DNA of 64,000 nucleotides, taken from NCBI GenBank assembly GCA_018001015.1, contig JAGNIV010000009.1, positions 1 through 64,000 of the forward strand. Reading direction: 5' to 3'. Positions 8,047 to 16,800 of this stretch are shown piece by piece. A program made the translations under genes and the position numbers. The notes beneath the pieces are model-generated. The model was not told where the DNA came from, did not search any database, and saw only the letters and a program-made list of their open reading frames with translations. Every line of letters begins with the position of its first letter. The stretch's first letter is position 1. The stretch comes from Phenylobacterium sp. (GTDB lineage: Bacteria; Pseudomonadota; Alphaproteobacteria; Caulobacterales; Caulobacteraceae).

Positions 8047-9876
8047 TTAAGCCGCTTCAGACGGCGGGTCGAATTCGGAAACCAGGTGGCCGGGCGCCAC
8101 CTCCTTCAGCTGCGGCACATAGACCTGACCCAGGGGGTCGGCCGAGAGGCGCGAGGGTAGGAAGCGCAGGGCGCTGCGGGGATCCATGGGGCTCGGCGGC
8201 TCCCCCGACAGTTTCAGCCGCTTGCGCGACCGCTCGCGGATCGGGTCGGGGATCGGGGCGGCCGAGAGCAGGGCCTGGGTGTAGGGATGGTGGGGGTGGG
8301 CGTAGAGCTGCTCGCGCTCGGCCTGCTCCATCACCCGGCCCAGATAGAGCACCATCACCCGGTGGCTGATCTCGCGGACCACCGCCAGGTCGTGGCTGAT
8401 GAAGATCATCGCCAGGCCCATCTCCTTCTGCAGCGCGATCAGCAGGTCGATGATCTGGGCCCGGATCGAGACGTCCAGGGCCGAGACGGCCTCGTCGCAG
8501 ATGACCAGTTTCGGCTTCAGGATCATCGCCCGCGCGATACCGACCCGCTGGTTCTGGCCGCCCGACAGTTCGTGCGGGTAGCGGTTGATCAGGGCGGGCG
8601 GCAGGCCGACCTTGGCCATCATGGCGGCCACCTCGGTGTCCCGCTCGGCGCGCTTCAGCTCCGGCTTGAACACCTGCAGGGGCTCGGCGATGGAATCGCC
8701 GATGGTCATGCGTGGGTCGAGGCTGGCCAGCGGGTCCTGGAAGACGATCTGCAGGTCGCGGCGGGCGGCGCGCATGGCCTCCTTGTCGGCGCCGGTGATG
8801 TCGCGGCCCAGCAGGGTCACCGACCCGCCGGTGGCCGGGATCAGGTTGATGACGGCGCGGGCCAGGGTGGACTTGCCGCAGCCGCTCTCGCCCACCACCC
8901 CCAGGGTCTCGCCCTCGCGCACCCGGAAGGAGACCCCGTCGACAGCGCGCAGGTTGCGCTTGGCGCCGAAGACGCCCTCGTGGATCGGGAACCAGACCTT
9001 GATGTCCTGGCCCTCCACCACCACCGGGGCGTTGGCGGCGACCGGCGACAGGGTCGGCCGGCCGCCGCGATCGGAGCGGTCCAGGCGCGGAATGGCGTCC
9101 AGCAGGGCGCGGGTATAGGGGTCCTTGGGCGCGGCGAAGATCGCCTCGGCGCCGCCCTCCTCGACATAGGCGCCGTCCTTCATCACGCAGACCCGGTCGG
9201 CGAGGCGGGCGATGACCCCCATGTCGTGGGTGATCAGCACCATGGCCGTGCCGGTCTCGCGCTTCAGCTCGTCCATCAGGTCGAGGATCTCGGCCTGGAC
9301 GGTGACGTCCAGCGCCGTGGTGGGTTCGTCGGCGATCAGCAGGGCGGGCGAACCGGCCATGGCCGCGGCGATCATCACCCGCTGGCGCATGCCGCCCGAC
9401 AGTTCGTGCGGGTACTGGCGCAGGCGACGCTGTGCGTCGGGGATGCGCACCCGGTCGAGCCAGTCCTTGGCGTGCTTGGTCGCGGCCTCCCCGGACATAC
9501 CCAGGTGCAGCCGCAGGGGCTCGGCGATCTGTTCGCCGATGCGGACATGGGGGGTGAGCGCCGTCAGCGGGTCCTGGAAGATCATGGTCATCTTCGAACC
9601 GCGAATCTTGTTCAGGGCCGAGGGCTTCAGATTCAGCAGCTCGGTCCCCAGGAACTTGGCCGAGCCCGTCGCCGCGCCGTTGCGGGCCAGCAGGCCCATC
9701 AGCGCCATGAAGGTCTGGCTCTTGCCCGATCCGCTTTCGCCCACGACGCCGAGGGTCTCGCCCCGAGCCACGTCGAGGGATACGCCCCGCACGGCCGCAA
9801 CCACCCCGTCGTGGGTGGCGAAGTCGACCTTGAGGTCCTTGATGGAGAGAACGGGTGACGCGGCTGAATCGGCCAA
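8047..9876 (-). CDS. ABC transporter ATP-binding protein with two fused ATPase domains (dipeptide/oligopeptide type)
   Basis: A 609-residue protein made of two DppD/DppF-like ATPase domains in one chain, as in YejF or GsiA. The first domain has Walker [14 protein letters not shown], signature LSGGMRQRV and Walker [14 protein letters not shown]. The second has [23 protein letters not shown] and [13 protein letters not shown]. The C-terminal oligopeptide-binding extension is degenerate: the usual cysteine-containing 'CRFHPRCP' stretch reads ALRFLPSR. No permease or binding protein lies beside it, so it must work with components encoded elsewhere. The start is TTG at 9876 with GAGG upstream. The divergent gene begins about 60-130 bases away, so promoters of both should lie between them. 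Confidence 0.93.
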   Translation of the reverse strand: MADSAASPVLSIKDLKVDFATHDGVVAAVRGVSLDVARGETLGVVGESGSGKSQTFMALMGLLARNGAATGSAKFLGTELLNLKPSALNKIRGSKMTMIFQDPLTALTPHVRIGEQIAEPLRLHLGMSGEAATKHAKDWLDRVRIPDAQRRLRQYPHELSGGMRQRVMIAAAMAGSPALLIADEPTTALDVTVQAEILDLMDELKRETGTAMVLITHDMGVIARLADRVCVMKDGAYVEEGGAEAIFAAPKDPYTRALLDAIPRLDRSDRGGRPTLSPVAANAPVVVEGQDIKVWFPIHEGVFGAKRNLRAVDGVSFRVREGETLGVVGESGCGKSTLARAVINLIPATGGSVTLLGRDITGADKEAMRAARRDLQIVFQDPLASLDPRMTIGDSIAEPLQVFKPELKRAERDTEVAAMMAKVGLPPALINRYPHELSGGQNQRVGIARAMILKPKLVICDEAVSALDVSIRAQIIDLLIALQKEMGLAMIFISHDLAVVREISHRVMVLYLGRVMEQAEREQLYAHPHHPYTQALLSAAPIPDPIRERSRKRLKLSGEPPSPMDPRSALRFLPSRLSADPLGQVYVPQLKEVAPGHLVSEFDPPSEAA

Positions 9877-10003
9877 GGCGACCTCGGAGACAGGAAGGGA
9901 CGGGCGACCATAGCCGGGGCGGTGTGTCGGGCAAATGGCGCGTTACGAAAGCTTAAGTCCAGACCCCCGCGACGCCGCGCGGGCTTGGGGCTACAGTGCC
10001 CCT

Positions 10004-10525
10004 GTGAGCGCGCCCGACCAGCCCCCCCGCCCCGCCCTGTTCCTCGATCGCGACGGGGTGCTCAATGAAGACCCCGGCTATGTCTATCGCTGGGAGGACT
10101 TCGTCTGGATTCCAGGCGCCCGCGAGGCGATCGCCGCCTTCAACGCGGCGGGCTGGTGGGTGTTCGTGGTGACCAACCAGTCGGGGGTGGGCCGCGGCTA
10201 CTATACCGAGGCCGATGTCCGGAAGCTGCATGTGCAGATGAGCGCTGACCTCGCCAAGCACGGCGCCCGCGTGGACGCCTTCTACTACTGCCCGCAACAT
10301 CCCGATGCGGTCGACGAGATCTACCGCCATCCCGATCCGCCGGGCCGCAAGCCCAACCCCGGCATGCTGCTGCAGGCCATCGAAGAGTTTCCCGTCGATC
10401 TCACCCGATCCCTGATGGTCGGCGACAAGGATGGCGACGTGGAGGCCGGCCGCCGCGCCGGCGTGCGCGGCCTGAAATTCACCGGCGGCGACCTGAAGAC
10501 CTTCCTGGAGGCGGAGCTGAAATGA
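10004..10525 (+). CDS. HAD-family D-glycero-D-manno-heptose 1,7-bisphosphate phosphatase-like (GmhB/HisB-N type)
   Basis: HAD phosphatase of the histidinol-phosphatase/GmhB group. Motif I FLDRDGVLNED, motif II VTNQSG, motif III RKPNPGM and motif IV GDKDGD are all present. GmhB enzymes usually bind zinc through Cys-x-His and a later Cys-x-Cys. Here CPQHP is kept, but the second pair is replaced (HPDPPGRKP), so the zinc loop looks lost. I chose GTG at 10004 because the extra 23 residues from 9935 are unlike the family; the earlier start remains possible. The gene overlaps the next ABC ATPase start by four bases (ATGA). It would supply heptose for lipopolysaccharide if truly GmhB. Confidence 0.82.
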   Translation: MSAPDQPPRPALFLDRDGVLNEDPGYVYRWEDFVWIPGAREAIAAFNAAGWWVFVVTNQSGVGRGYYTEADVRKLHVQMSADLAKHGARVDAFYYCPQHPDAVDEIYRHPDPPGRKPNPGMLLQAIEEFPVDLTRSLMVGDKDGDVEAGRRAGVRGLKFTGGDLKTFLEAELK

Positions 10526-11439
10526 GCGCCATGATCGAGGTTTCGGGAGTGGTCTATGACTATCCCGCCGCACGCGCCCTCCACGGGGTGTCCTTCGAGG
10601 TCCAGGCCGGGGCGGTGCTGGCCCTGGTGGGGCCCAACGGGGCCGGTAAGTCGACCCTGATGCGCTGCATCGCCGCCCTCGACGTCCCCACCGAGGGGAC
10701 GATCAAGGTGGCGGGCCTCGACGTGGAGGCCGACCCGCGCGGAGTTCACGCCGCCATCGGCTACCTGCCCGACTTCTTCGGCCTTTATGAAGAGCTGTCC
10801 GTGCGCAAGGCCCTGACCTACGCCGCGCGCTCCCGAGGCGTCGCGGTGGGCGAGACCCCCGCCGCCGTGGAGATGGCCGCGGCCCGGGTGCAGCTCACCG
10901 ACCGGCTGGAAGCCCGCGCCGGCGAGCTGTCGCGCGGGCTGAAACAGCGCCTGGCCATCGCCCAGACCATCGTCCACCAGCCCCGCGTCCTGCTGCTTGA
11001 CGAGCCGGCCGCGGGGCTCGATCCCGAGGCGCGGCGCAGCCTGTCGGACCTGATCCTGTCGCTGGCCCGGGACGGCATGACCATCGTGGTCTCCTCCCAC
11101 ATCCTGGCCGAGCTGGAGGACTATTCCACCCAGATGCTGATGATCCGTGACGGCGCGGTGGCCGGCGGCGGGGTGGTGGCGGCCGGGGCGGGTCACCGCG
11201 ACGGCCAGCGGGTGGAGGTGACCTTCGCCGACCCGCCGCTAGACCTGGCCGAACGGATTGCGGCTCTGGGCGTCGCCGTCGAGCAGACCACCGCCGACAC
11301 CGCCCTCCTGCTGCTTCCCGAGGGCGAGGATGACTCGGGCCTGCTGGGCAAGCTGATCGGCGCCGGCCTGAAGGTCAGGTCGTTCCAGGCGGCCCGCAAG
11401 ACCCTCGAAGACGCCTATCTGGCGGAGGTGGCCCGATGA
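10522..11439 (+). CDS. ABC transporter ATP-binding protein
   Basis: A 305-residue ATPase of the two-component export type (CcmA/NatA-like). Walker A is GPNGAGKSTLM, Walker B is LLLDEPAAGLDPEARR, and the switch histidine lies in 'IVVSSHILAELE'. The signature loop is LSRGLKQRL, where LSGGQ is usual; a similar variant occurs in many DrrA-like exporters. A C-terminal extension of about 80 residues follows the core. Its start overlaps the HAD phosphatase stop, and its stop overlaps the permease start (ATGA each time), so the three genes form one translationally coupled operon. Substrate unknown. Confidence 0.92.
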   Translation: MSAMIEVSGVVYDYPAARALHGVSFEVQAGAVLALVGPNGAGKSTLMRCIAALDVPTEGTIKVAGLDVEADPRGVHAAIGYLPDFFGLYEELSVRKALTYAARSRGVAVGETPAAVEMAAARVQLTDRLEARAGELSRGLKQRLAIAQTIVHQPRVLLLDEPAAGLDPEARRSLSDLILSLARDGMTIVVSSHILAELEDYSTQMLMIRDGAVAGGGVVAAGAGHRDGQRVEVTFADPPLDLAERIAALGVAVEQTTADTALLLLPEGEDDSGLLGKLIGAGLKVRSFQAARKTLEDAYLAEVAR

Positions 11440-12788
11440 ACCCCGAATTCCAGCGCAATCTCTGGCTCGAAGCCTCGCCCCGGCGCATCGCCTGGGCCGC
11501 CGTCAGCCTGGTGCTGATCTATGGCGCCACGGCCCTGGTGGCCCGTGACTCCGCCAGCGGCCCCCTGCCCGCCATGGCCGGCGTCGGCGGCTTCGTCTTC
11601 ATCATTTGCGGCCTGCTGTGGGGCTCGCGCGCCGCCGGCGGCGCGGTGCTCGGCGAGATCGCCGACCGCACCTGGGACTTCCAGCGGCTCTCGGCCCTCA
11701 CCCCCTGGTCGATGACCTGGGGCAAGCTGCTGGGGGCCTCGTCGCTCGCCTGGATCTGCGCGCTCACCGGCGTCGCCCTGATGGCCGGCCTGATGCTGGT
11801 CCAGGGCCAGCCGGGCGCCCTGTGGATGCTGGCCTTCCTCATCGCGCTCGCCCTCTTCCTCCAGGCCATCTGCCTGGCCGCGGCCCTGATCGGGGTGCGC
11901 AAGGCCCGCGCCGAGGGCCGGGTCGCTCGGGCCGGCGGGGTGCTGTGGGGCCTGATCTTCGGCCTGATCCTGCTGCTGGGCGTGGCGGGCTCCTCCGGCT
12001 TCCAGCGCGGAGCGGGGCTCTCGGGCCTGTCGTCCTTCCTCTATGCGCGGGGCGATATCACCTGGTGGGGCCAGGTCTTCCCGGCCATCGCCTTCCGGAC
12101 GGTCGCCACCCTGGCCTTCGCCGGCTGGGGCCTAGCCGGCGCCTGGCGGCTGATGCGCCTGGAGTTGCAGATGAAGAACCTGCCGGTGGTGTGGCCGGGC
12201 TTCCTGATCTTCCTGGCGGTGTTCCTCGGCGGTTTCGCCTACCAACCGGGCGCCCTGGCGGCCCCGTTGCTGGTGGGGGCCCTCGCCGTGGCGCTGGCGG
12301 CCTATGCCGGCGCCTTCGCCGAGCCCGCCGACCGGGTGCGCCTGCGCCAGTTCGGGGCCTCGGCCGCCAAGGGCGATCTCGCCCGCGCCTTGCCCCTGAC
12401 GCCCGCCGCCGTCATCCCCTTCATCCTGGCCCTGATCCTCGTGGTCGCGGCCTTCGTCGTCGGCGGCGCGGGCTCAATGTTCAGCCAAGGGCCTGACCCG
12501 GCCCAGGCCGCGGCGCTGCTGGCCTTTGTGCTGCGCGACCTGGCGGTGATCACCCTCTTCCGTTTCGGACCCCGTCCGCAGCGCGGCGACTTCGGCGCGG
12601 TGGTGGCGCTCGCCCTGCTCTATGCGGTGGGCGGGATCGTCGGCTCGGTGATCAGCCCCGGGGTGGGGCAGGCCCTGTTCGTGCCGCTGTCCATCGCCCC
12701 CTGGGCCAGCCTCGCCTCGGGCCTCGCCCAGGCCGCCATCGCCTGGGCGCTCGCCTGGCGGCGGATCAAGGTGCCGGAGGTGCGGTAG
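11436..12788 (+). CDS. ABC transporter permease (ABC-2-like) membrane protein
   Basis: A 450-residue polytopic membrane protein with about ten hydrophobic segments, encoded directly after the ABC ATPase with a four-base overlap. An early segment, 'RTWDFQRLSALTPWSMTWGK', resembles the coupling-helix region seen in ABC-2 exporters of the NatB/YhgE kind. No substrate-specific feature is visible. The partner is surely the preceding ATPase. The gene ends against a nested palindrome that also ends the convergent DNA ligase gene. Confidence 0.85.
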   Translation: MNPEFQRNLWLEASPRRIAWAAVSLVLIYGATALVARDSASGPLPAMAGVGGFVFIICGLLWGSRAAGGAVLGEIADRTWDFQRLSALTPWSMTWGKLLGASSLAWICALTGVALMAGLMLVQGQPGALWMLAFLIALALFLQAICLAAALIGVRKARAEGRVARAGGVLWGLIFGLILLLGVAGSSGFQRGAGLSGLSSFLYARGDITWWGQVFPAIAFRTVATLAFAGWGLAGAWRLMRLELQMKNLPVVWPGFLIFLAVFLGGFAYQPGALAAPLLVGALAVALAAYAGAFAEPADRVRLRQFGASAAKGDLARALPLTPAAVIPFILALILVVAAFVVGGAGSMFSQGPDPAQAAALLAFVLRDLAVITLFRFGPRPQRGDFGAVVALALLYAVGGIVGSVISPGVGQALFVPLSIAPWASLASGLAQAAIAWALAWRRIKVPEVR

Positions 12789-12790
12789 CT

Positions 12791-12953
12791 CAGCTTCCCC
12801 CACGCATGTGGGGGAAGTGTCACAAGGCTCGCGCTGCGGGACGCGTGACGATGGGGGTGAGAACCTCAAGCCCCATGGCTTTCAGACACGCACCCCCATC
12901 GACCCTCCGGCCAAAGGCCGTCGGGCCACTTCCCCCGCAAGCGGGGGAAGCTG
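12791..12953. repeat. nested palindromic intergenic element
   Basis: Two near-identical hairpins, CTTCCCCCAC-GCAT-GTGGGGGAAG (12794-12817) and CTTCCCCCGC-AA-GCGGGGGAAG (12929-12950), flank an inner inverted repeat (GATGGGGGTG at 12850-12859, CACCCCCATC at 12891-12900). The outer arms CAGCTTCCCCC and GGGGGAAGCTG also pair with each other, so the whole unit can fold as one long structure. It fills the gap between two convergent genes and probably acts as a two-way terminator. The layout is that of a REP-type dispersed repeat. Confidence 0.85.
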
Positions 12954-12958
12954 AAGGC

Positions 12959-14575
12959 TCAACGCCCCTCCATCTGCGCCAGCATTCGCTCCAGGGTCAC
13001 CAGCTCGTCGGCCTCCCCGGCCGGCTTGTCCCAGCGGATGCGGTGGATGCGGGGGAAACGCATGGCCACCCCGGACTTGTGCCGGGTTGAGCGTTGCAGG
13101 CCCTCGAAGGCCACCTCGAACACCAGGCCGAAATGCGGCTGCGCCTTCACCGAGCGCACCGGCCCGAACCGCTCAAGGGTGTTGTCGCGGACAAACTTGT
13201 CGATCTGCTTCAGTTCCTCGTCGGTGAAACCGAAATAGGCCTTGCCGACGGGGGTGAGCGCCCGTTTGCCCTCCACCTCCGCCCAGACCCCGAAGGTGTA
13301 GTCCGAATAGAAGCTCGAACGCTTGCCGTGCCCGCGCTGGGCGTACATCAGCACTGCGTCGATCAGGAACGGGTCGCGCTTCCACTTGAACCAGGGGCCC
13401 TTGGGGCGGCCGGCCTCATAGATCGAGTCCCAGCGCTTCAACATCAGCCCCTCGGCGATCTGCGGGTCCCCGGCCGGGGGTGAGGCGCGCAGGGCCGCCA
13501 GCTCCGCCCAGGTCTCGAAGGGCTGCACCGGCGACAGGTCGATACGCGGGGTGGCTAGCCGCCCGACGAAGGCCTCCAGCCGTTCGCGCCGCTCGCGGAA
13601 CGGCAGGAGGCGGGTGTCCTCGCCGGCGTCGGCCAGCAGGTCATAGGCGCGGATCCCGGCCGGGTGTCTGGCCATCAGCTTGGCGTCGACGGTCTTGCGG
13701 TTCAGCCGCTGCTGCAGGTCCCCGAAGCTCGCCACCCCGTCGTCGCCCATCACCAACAGCTCACCGTCCAGGGCGCCCTCGAAGTCGAGCACCTGGAGCA
13801 CATCGGGAAAGGTCTTCGAAATGTCGTCGCCGTTGCGAGTGTAGAGGCGGCGCACGCCTTCCTCGTTCACCGCCTGGACGCGGATGCCGTCCCATTTCCA
13901 CTCCGCCGCATAGTCGGCCGGGTCGAGCCGCCCGAAATCGACCGCCTCGTCGATGGCCTGGGCCAGCATGGTGGGGCGGAAGCGACCGGGCGAATCGGGA
14001 CGCGGCCGGTCCGAGCGCCCCTCCAGCCAGGAAAACAGGTCCTCGTAGGGTGGGTGCAGGGCATGCCAGACCTCCTCCACCTCGTTGATGGGAAAGCCCC
14101 CCAGGTCGGCGGTGGCCTGCTTGGCCAGCCGTGCCGAGACGCCCACCCGCAGGCCGCCGGTCATCAGCTTCAGCAGGGCCCAGCGGCCGGTGGGCTCCAG
14201 CACGTCGAGCCAGGCTTCGATCAGCCGTTGCACCTCGGCCCGCGTCGCGCCGCGCAGGGCGTCGATGACCTCCGACAATTCCGGCTCGCGGTTGGCGCCC
14301 GGCTTGGCGGGCCAGACCAGGGCCACGGTCTCGGCCAGGTCGCCGACATAGTCGTAGGACCAGCGGAACAGCAGCGGGTCCATCCGTTCCTCCACCGCCT
14401 TGCGGATGAAGGCCGGCTTGGCGGCGTCGAAGGTCAGGTCGCCGGTGAGCGCCGCCAGGGCCCAGCCCCGGTCGGGATCGGGCGTGTCGCGCAGATAGTC
14501 ACGCACCAGGGTCAGCTTGGCGTTTCGCGAAGCCGTCAGCGACAGGCGGTCCAGCAGGTCTGCGAAGGCGCGCAC
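12959..14575 (-). CDS. ATP-dependent DNA ligase (ligase-associated DNA damage response type)
   Basis: A 538-residue ATP-dependent ligase. The N-terminal 200 residues form the helical DNA-binding domain. The adenylated lysine is K227 in EWKWDGIR (motif KxDGxR), followed by 'LDGELLVM' (motif III) and 'EGLMLKRWDS' (motif IV). 'WFKWKRDPFLIDAVL' holds motif V and an OB-fold domain ends the protein. It starts with GTG directly after the TAG of the upstream exonuclease gene, so the pair is coupled. This pairing is the hallmark of the ligase-associated repair cluster, in which a DEXH helicase and a PdeM-type phosphoesterase are usually neighbours; neither is seen here. It would seal nicks or breaks, independent of the NAD ligase LigA. 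Confidence 0.93.
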   Translation of the reverse strand: MRAFADLLDRLSLTASRNAKLTLVRDYLRDTPDPDRGWALAALTGDLTFDAAKPAFIRKAVEERMDPLLFRWSYDYVGDLAETVALVWPAKPGANREPELSEVIDALRGATRAEVQRLIEAWLDVLEPTGRWALLKLMTGGLRVGVSARLAKQATADLGGFPINEVEEVWHALHPPYEDLFSWLEGRSDRPRPDSPGRFRPTMLAQAIDEAVDFGRLDPADYAAEWKWDGIRVQAVNEEGVRRLYTRNGDDISKTFPDVLQVLDFEGALDGELLVMGDDGVASFGDLQQRLNRKTVDAKLMARHPAGIRAYDLLADAGEDTRLLPFRERRERLEAFVGRLATPRIDLSPVQPFETWAELAALRASPPAGDPQIAEGLMLKRWDSIYEAGRPKGPWFKWKRDPFLIDAVLMYAQRGHGKRSSFYSDYTFGVWAEVEGKRALTPVGKAYFGFTDEELKQIDKFVRDNTLERFGPVRSVKAQPHFGLVFEVAFEGLQRSTRHKSGVAMRFPRIHRIRWDKPAGEADELVTLERMLAQMEGR

Positions 14576-15589
14576 CTAGCCGTCCTCCTCCTCGTCGTCA
14601 TAGCCCACCAGGGCCAGCGCCCGGGCCTTGATCCCGTTCAGCTCCGACCAGCGCGCCAGGGCCTCTTCCCGCCCGTGGGTGATCCACAACTCGCCGGGCC
14701 GCAGCTCGTCCACCGTGGCGGTGAGTTCATCCCAGTCGGCGTGGTCGGAGATCACCAGAGGCAGTTCCGTCCCCCGCTGCCGGGCGCGGGCCCGGACCTG
14801 CATCCAGCCCGAGGCGAAGGCCTGGACCGGATCGGGGAAGCGCCGCGACCAGCGGTCCTGCAACGCCGAGGGCGGGCCGATGACGATGGCGCCGGCGAAG
14901 TCCTGCTTGGTGGCCACGGTGGCCGGTTCGAGGGGGCCTAGCTCGACGACGTGGTCTTCGTAGAGCCGGTTCAGACGCTCAAGGGCGCCGTGGACGTAGA
15001 TGGTCTTGTCCCAGCCCGCCTCCCGCAGCAGGCGGATCACCCGCTGCGCCTTGCCCAGAGCATAGGCGCCCACCAGGTGCGAGCGCTCGGGGAACTGGGC
15101 CACCGAGCGCAGCAGCCGGGCGATCTCGCCGCCGTCGGGCGGATGGCGGAACACCGGCAGGCCGAACGTCGCCTCGGTGATGAAGACGTCGCAAGGGGTG
15201 GGTTCGAAGGGCGGGCAGGTCGGATCGCGCCGGCGCTTGTAGTCGCCCGACACCACCATGGTCAGACCCTTCCACTTCACCACCGCCTGGGCCGAACCCA
15301 GGACGTGGCCCGCCGGGACCAGGGTCACCTCGACGTCGTCGCGATGCACCGCCACGCCATAGGCCGCGGCCTCGGTGGCCCCGGCGAAATCGGCGCCGTA
15401 GCGCTCGGCCATGATGGCCAGGGTCTCGGGCGTGGCCAGCACGGCGCCGTGGCCGGCGCGGGCATGGTCGGAATGGCCGTGGGTGATCACCGCCCGGTCC
15501 ACCGGCTGGGTGGGGTCGATATAGAAGTCGCCGGGGGGGCAGTAGAGGCCGGCGGGCGTGGGGCGCAGCAGGGATTCAGGCTTGATCAT
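14576..15589 (-). CDS. ligase-associated DNA exonuclease (metallo-beta-lactamase/beta-CASP fold)
   Basis: A 337-residue nuclease of the SNM1/beta-CASP-like group. The zinc motif THGHSDHARAGHG is near residues 36-48, 'VPAGHVLGSAQ' and 'VVSGDYKRRRDPTCPPFEP' follow, and 'VISDHADWDELT' holds a later metal-binding His. Such proteins are predicted mRNA-3'-end-processing-like exonucleases that trim DNA ends for the adjacent ATP-dependent ligase. The stop codon is immediately followed by the ligase start. The upstream 160 bases contain the promoter region shared with a small divergent gene. Confidence 0.9.
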   Translation of the reverse strand: MIKPESLLRPTPAGLYCPPGDFYIDPTQPVDRAVITHGHSDHARAGHGAVLATPETLAIMAERYGADFAGATEAAAYGVAVHRDDVEVTLVPAGHVLGSAQAVVKWKGLTMVVSGDYKRRRDPTCPPFEPTPCDVFITEATFGLPVFRHPPDGGEIARLLRSVAQFPERSHLVGAYALGKAQRVIRLLREAGWDKTIYVHGALERLNRLYEDHVVELGPLEPATVATKQDFAGAIVIGPPSALQDRWSRRFPDPVQAFASGWMQVRARARQRGTELPLVISDHADWDELTATVDELRPGELWITHGREEALARWSELNGIKARALALVGYDDEEEDG

Positions 15590-15751
15590 CGCGGCCGCCG
15601 CATCCGGGAAAGCTCCACCTTACGGGACTTTAATATTGTGAATTCAACGTCATGACCAAGACTTAACGGGTCTTTCGCGCGGCTCACGCCTAAACCGCCG
15701 CCCGAGACGAACGCACCTCGCAGCGCTTCGCTCCTTAAGAAAGAAAACGTC

Positions 15752-15868
15752 ATGTCCAACTCTGTGAATCTCGGCCGCGTCGGCGGTCTCGCCAGCCTCC
15801 TGATGGCCGCCCTGCCGATGATCGCCATCGCCGTCGTCGCCGTCTCCACGGGCCTGGTCGCCGGCTGA
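15752..15868 (+). CDS. small hydrophobic peptide, 38 residues
   Basis: An uninterrupted short reading frame encodes 38 residues. It has a polar start (MSNSVNLGRVGG) and one hydrophobic stretch of about 24 residues (LLMAALPMIAIAVVAVSTGL in its core). A purine-rich stretch (AAGAAAG) precedes the ATG. The peptide looks like a single-pass membrane microprotein. It lies alone between the divergent exonuclease gene and the thioesterase pair, 54 bases before the first thioesterase, and may share its transcript. No family is recognised. Codon use matches the neighbouring genes, which favours real coding, but the call rests on length, start and composition only. Confidence 0.5.
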   Translation: MSNSVNLGRVGGLASLLMAALPMIAIAVVAVSTGLVAG

Positions 15869-15921
15869 ACCTCCCTCGGGTCATCCTTGACCCTGCGGCG
15901 GGCCTGGCTCAAACCGGGCGC

Positions 15922-16365
15922 ATGGATGCGTCCGAAGACAGCCTGATCGCGCTGGCCCGAAACATGGTGGAGACCGTGCCGCAGGCCGCGGCGCTCGGCT
16001 TTCGGCTGCTGTCGGTAGGCGGCGGTCGCGGCTCCATCCTGGTCCCCTGGCGCGCCGATCTGGTGGGAGACCCGGCCACCGACGTGATCGCCAGCGGCGT
16101 GGTCACCTCCCTGCTGGACCACTGCTGCGGCCTGGCGATCAACTCGTCGAAGGGCGAGCGCTTCCCCACCGCCACCCTCGACCTGCGCATCGACTACATG
16201 CGCCCCGCCGCGCCCCGCGCCGACATCACCGCGCTCGCCCACTGCTACAAGATGACCCGGTCCATCGCCTTCGTCCGCGCCGAGGCCTGGGACGTCGATC
16301 CCGCCGACCCCATCGCCACCGCCCAGGCCGCCTTCATCCTGCACGGCGCGAGCGCGCCGCGATGA
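15922..16365 (+). CDS. PaaI-family hotdog thioesterase
   Basis: A 147-residue hotdog-fold protein. The segments 'IASGVVTSLLDHCCGLAI' and 'PTATLDLRIDYMRPA' match the helix and strand that form the active site in PaaI/YbgC-type acyl-CoA thioesterases, although the usual 'HGG' before the helix reads ASG. It would hydrolyse an acyl-CoA. Its stop overlaps the start of a second thioesterase of similar length by four bases, so the two are probably made together and may form a heterodimer or heterotetramer. Confidence 0.88.
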   Translation: MDASEDSLIALARNMVETVPQAAALGFRLLSVGGGRGSILVPWRADLVGDPATDVIASGVVTSLLDHCCGLAINSSKGERFPTATLDLRIDYMRPAAPRADITALAHCYKMTRSIAFVRAEAWDVDPADPIATAQAAFILHGASAPR

Positions 16366-16793
16366 GCGAGAGCCCCATCCTCAACGCCAATGATCGTCTG
16401 CAGGCGTTCCTGGCCTCGGTGCCCTACATCCGGTTCCTGGGCATGCGCTGCGAGCTGGCCGGCGACGAGATGACCGCCATCCTGCCCTTCGCGCCGCACC
16501 TGATCGGCAACACCATGCTGCCGGCCCTGCACGGCGGGGTGATCGGCGCCTTCATGGAGATGACGGCGCTGGCCCAGCTGTCGGTGGTCCAGCACACGCC
16601 GAAGGTCCACAAGACCATCGACGTCACCATCGAGTACCTGCGCCCCGGCCGGGCGCTCACCACCTATGCCCGGGCCGACCTGCGCAAGGTCGGCCGCCGC
16701 ATCGCCAATGTGACAGTGGAGGCCTGGCAGGAAGCGCGCGGAACCCCGGTCGCCGCCCTGCGCGGCCACTTCATGCTGAGCGGCGAGGACTAA
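16362..16793 (+). CDS. PaaI-family hotdog thioesterase
   Basis: A 143-residue paralogue of the preceding gene. It keeps the classic motif LHGGVIGAFMEMTAL (near residues 57-71), with the catalytic-helix Glu, and the strand 'KTIDVTIEYLRPGR'. The pair thus has one copy with the standard HGG loop and one with a changed loop, which suggests that one subunit may be mainly structural. Acyl-CoA substrates are likely but unspecified. The stop lies 8 bases from the convergent phosphonate-type binding protein gene. Confidence 0.9.
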   Translation: MSESPILNANDRLQAFLASVPYIRFLGMRCELAGDEMTAILPFAPHLIGNTMLPALHGGVIGAFMEMTALAQLSVVQHTPKVHKTIDVTIEYLRPGRALTTYARADLRKVGRRIANVTVEAWQEARGTPVAALRGHFMLSGED

Positions 16794-16800
16794 AACCCGC

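Noticed and set aside
12791-12953. CRISPR array
   Set aside because: There are only two hairpin copies, they are diverged, and there is no regular spacer length; the unit is a palindromic element.
15630-15644. Possible CtrA site TTAATATTGTGAATT between the exonuclease gene and the small peptide gene
   Set aside because: The second half is AATT instead of TTAA, so the TTAA-N7-TTAA pattern is not met.
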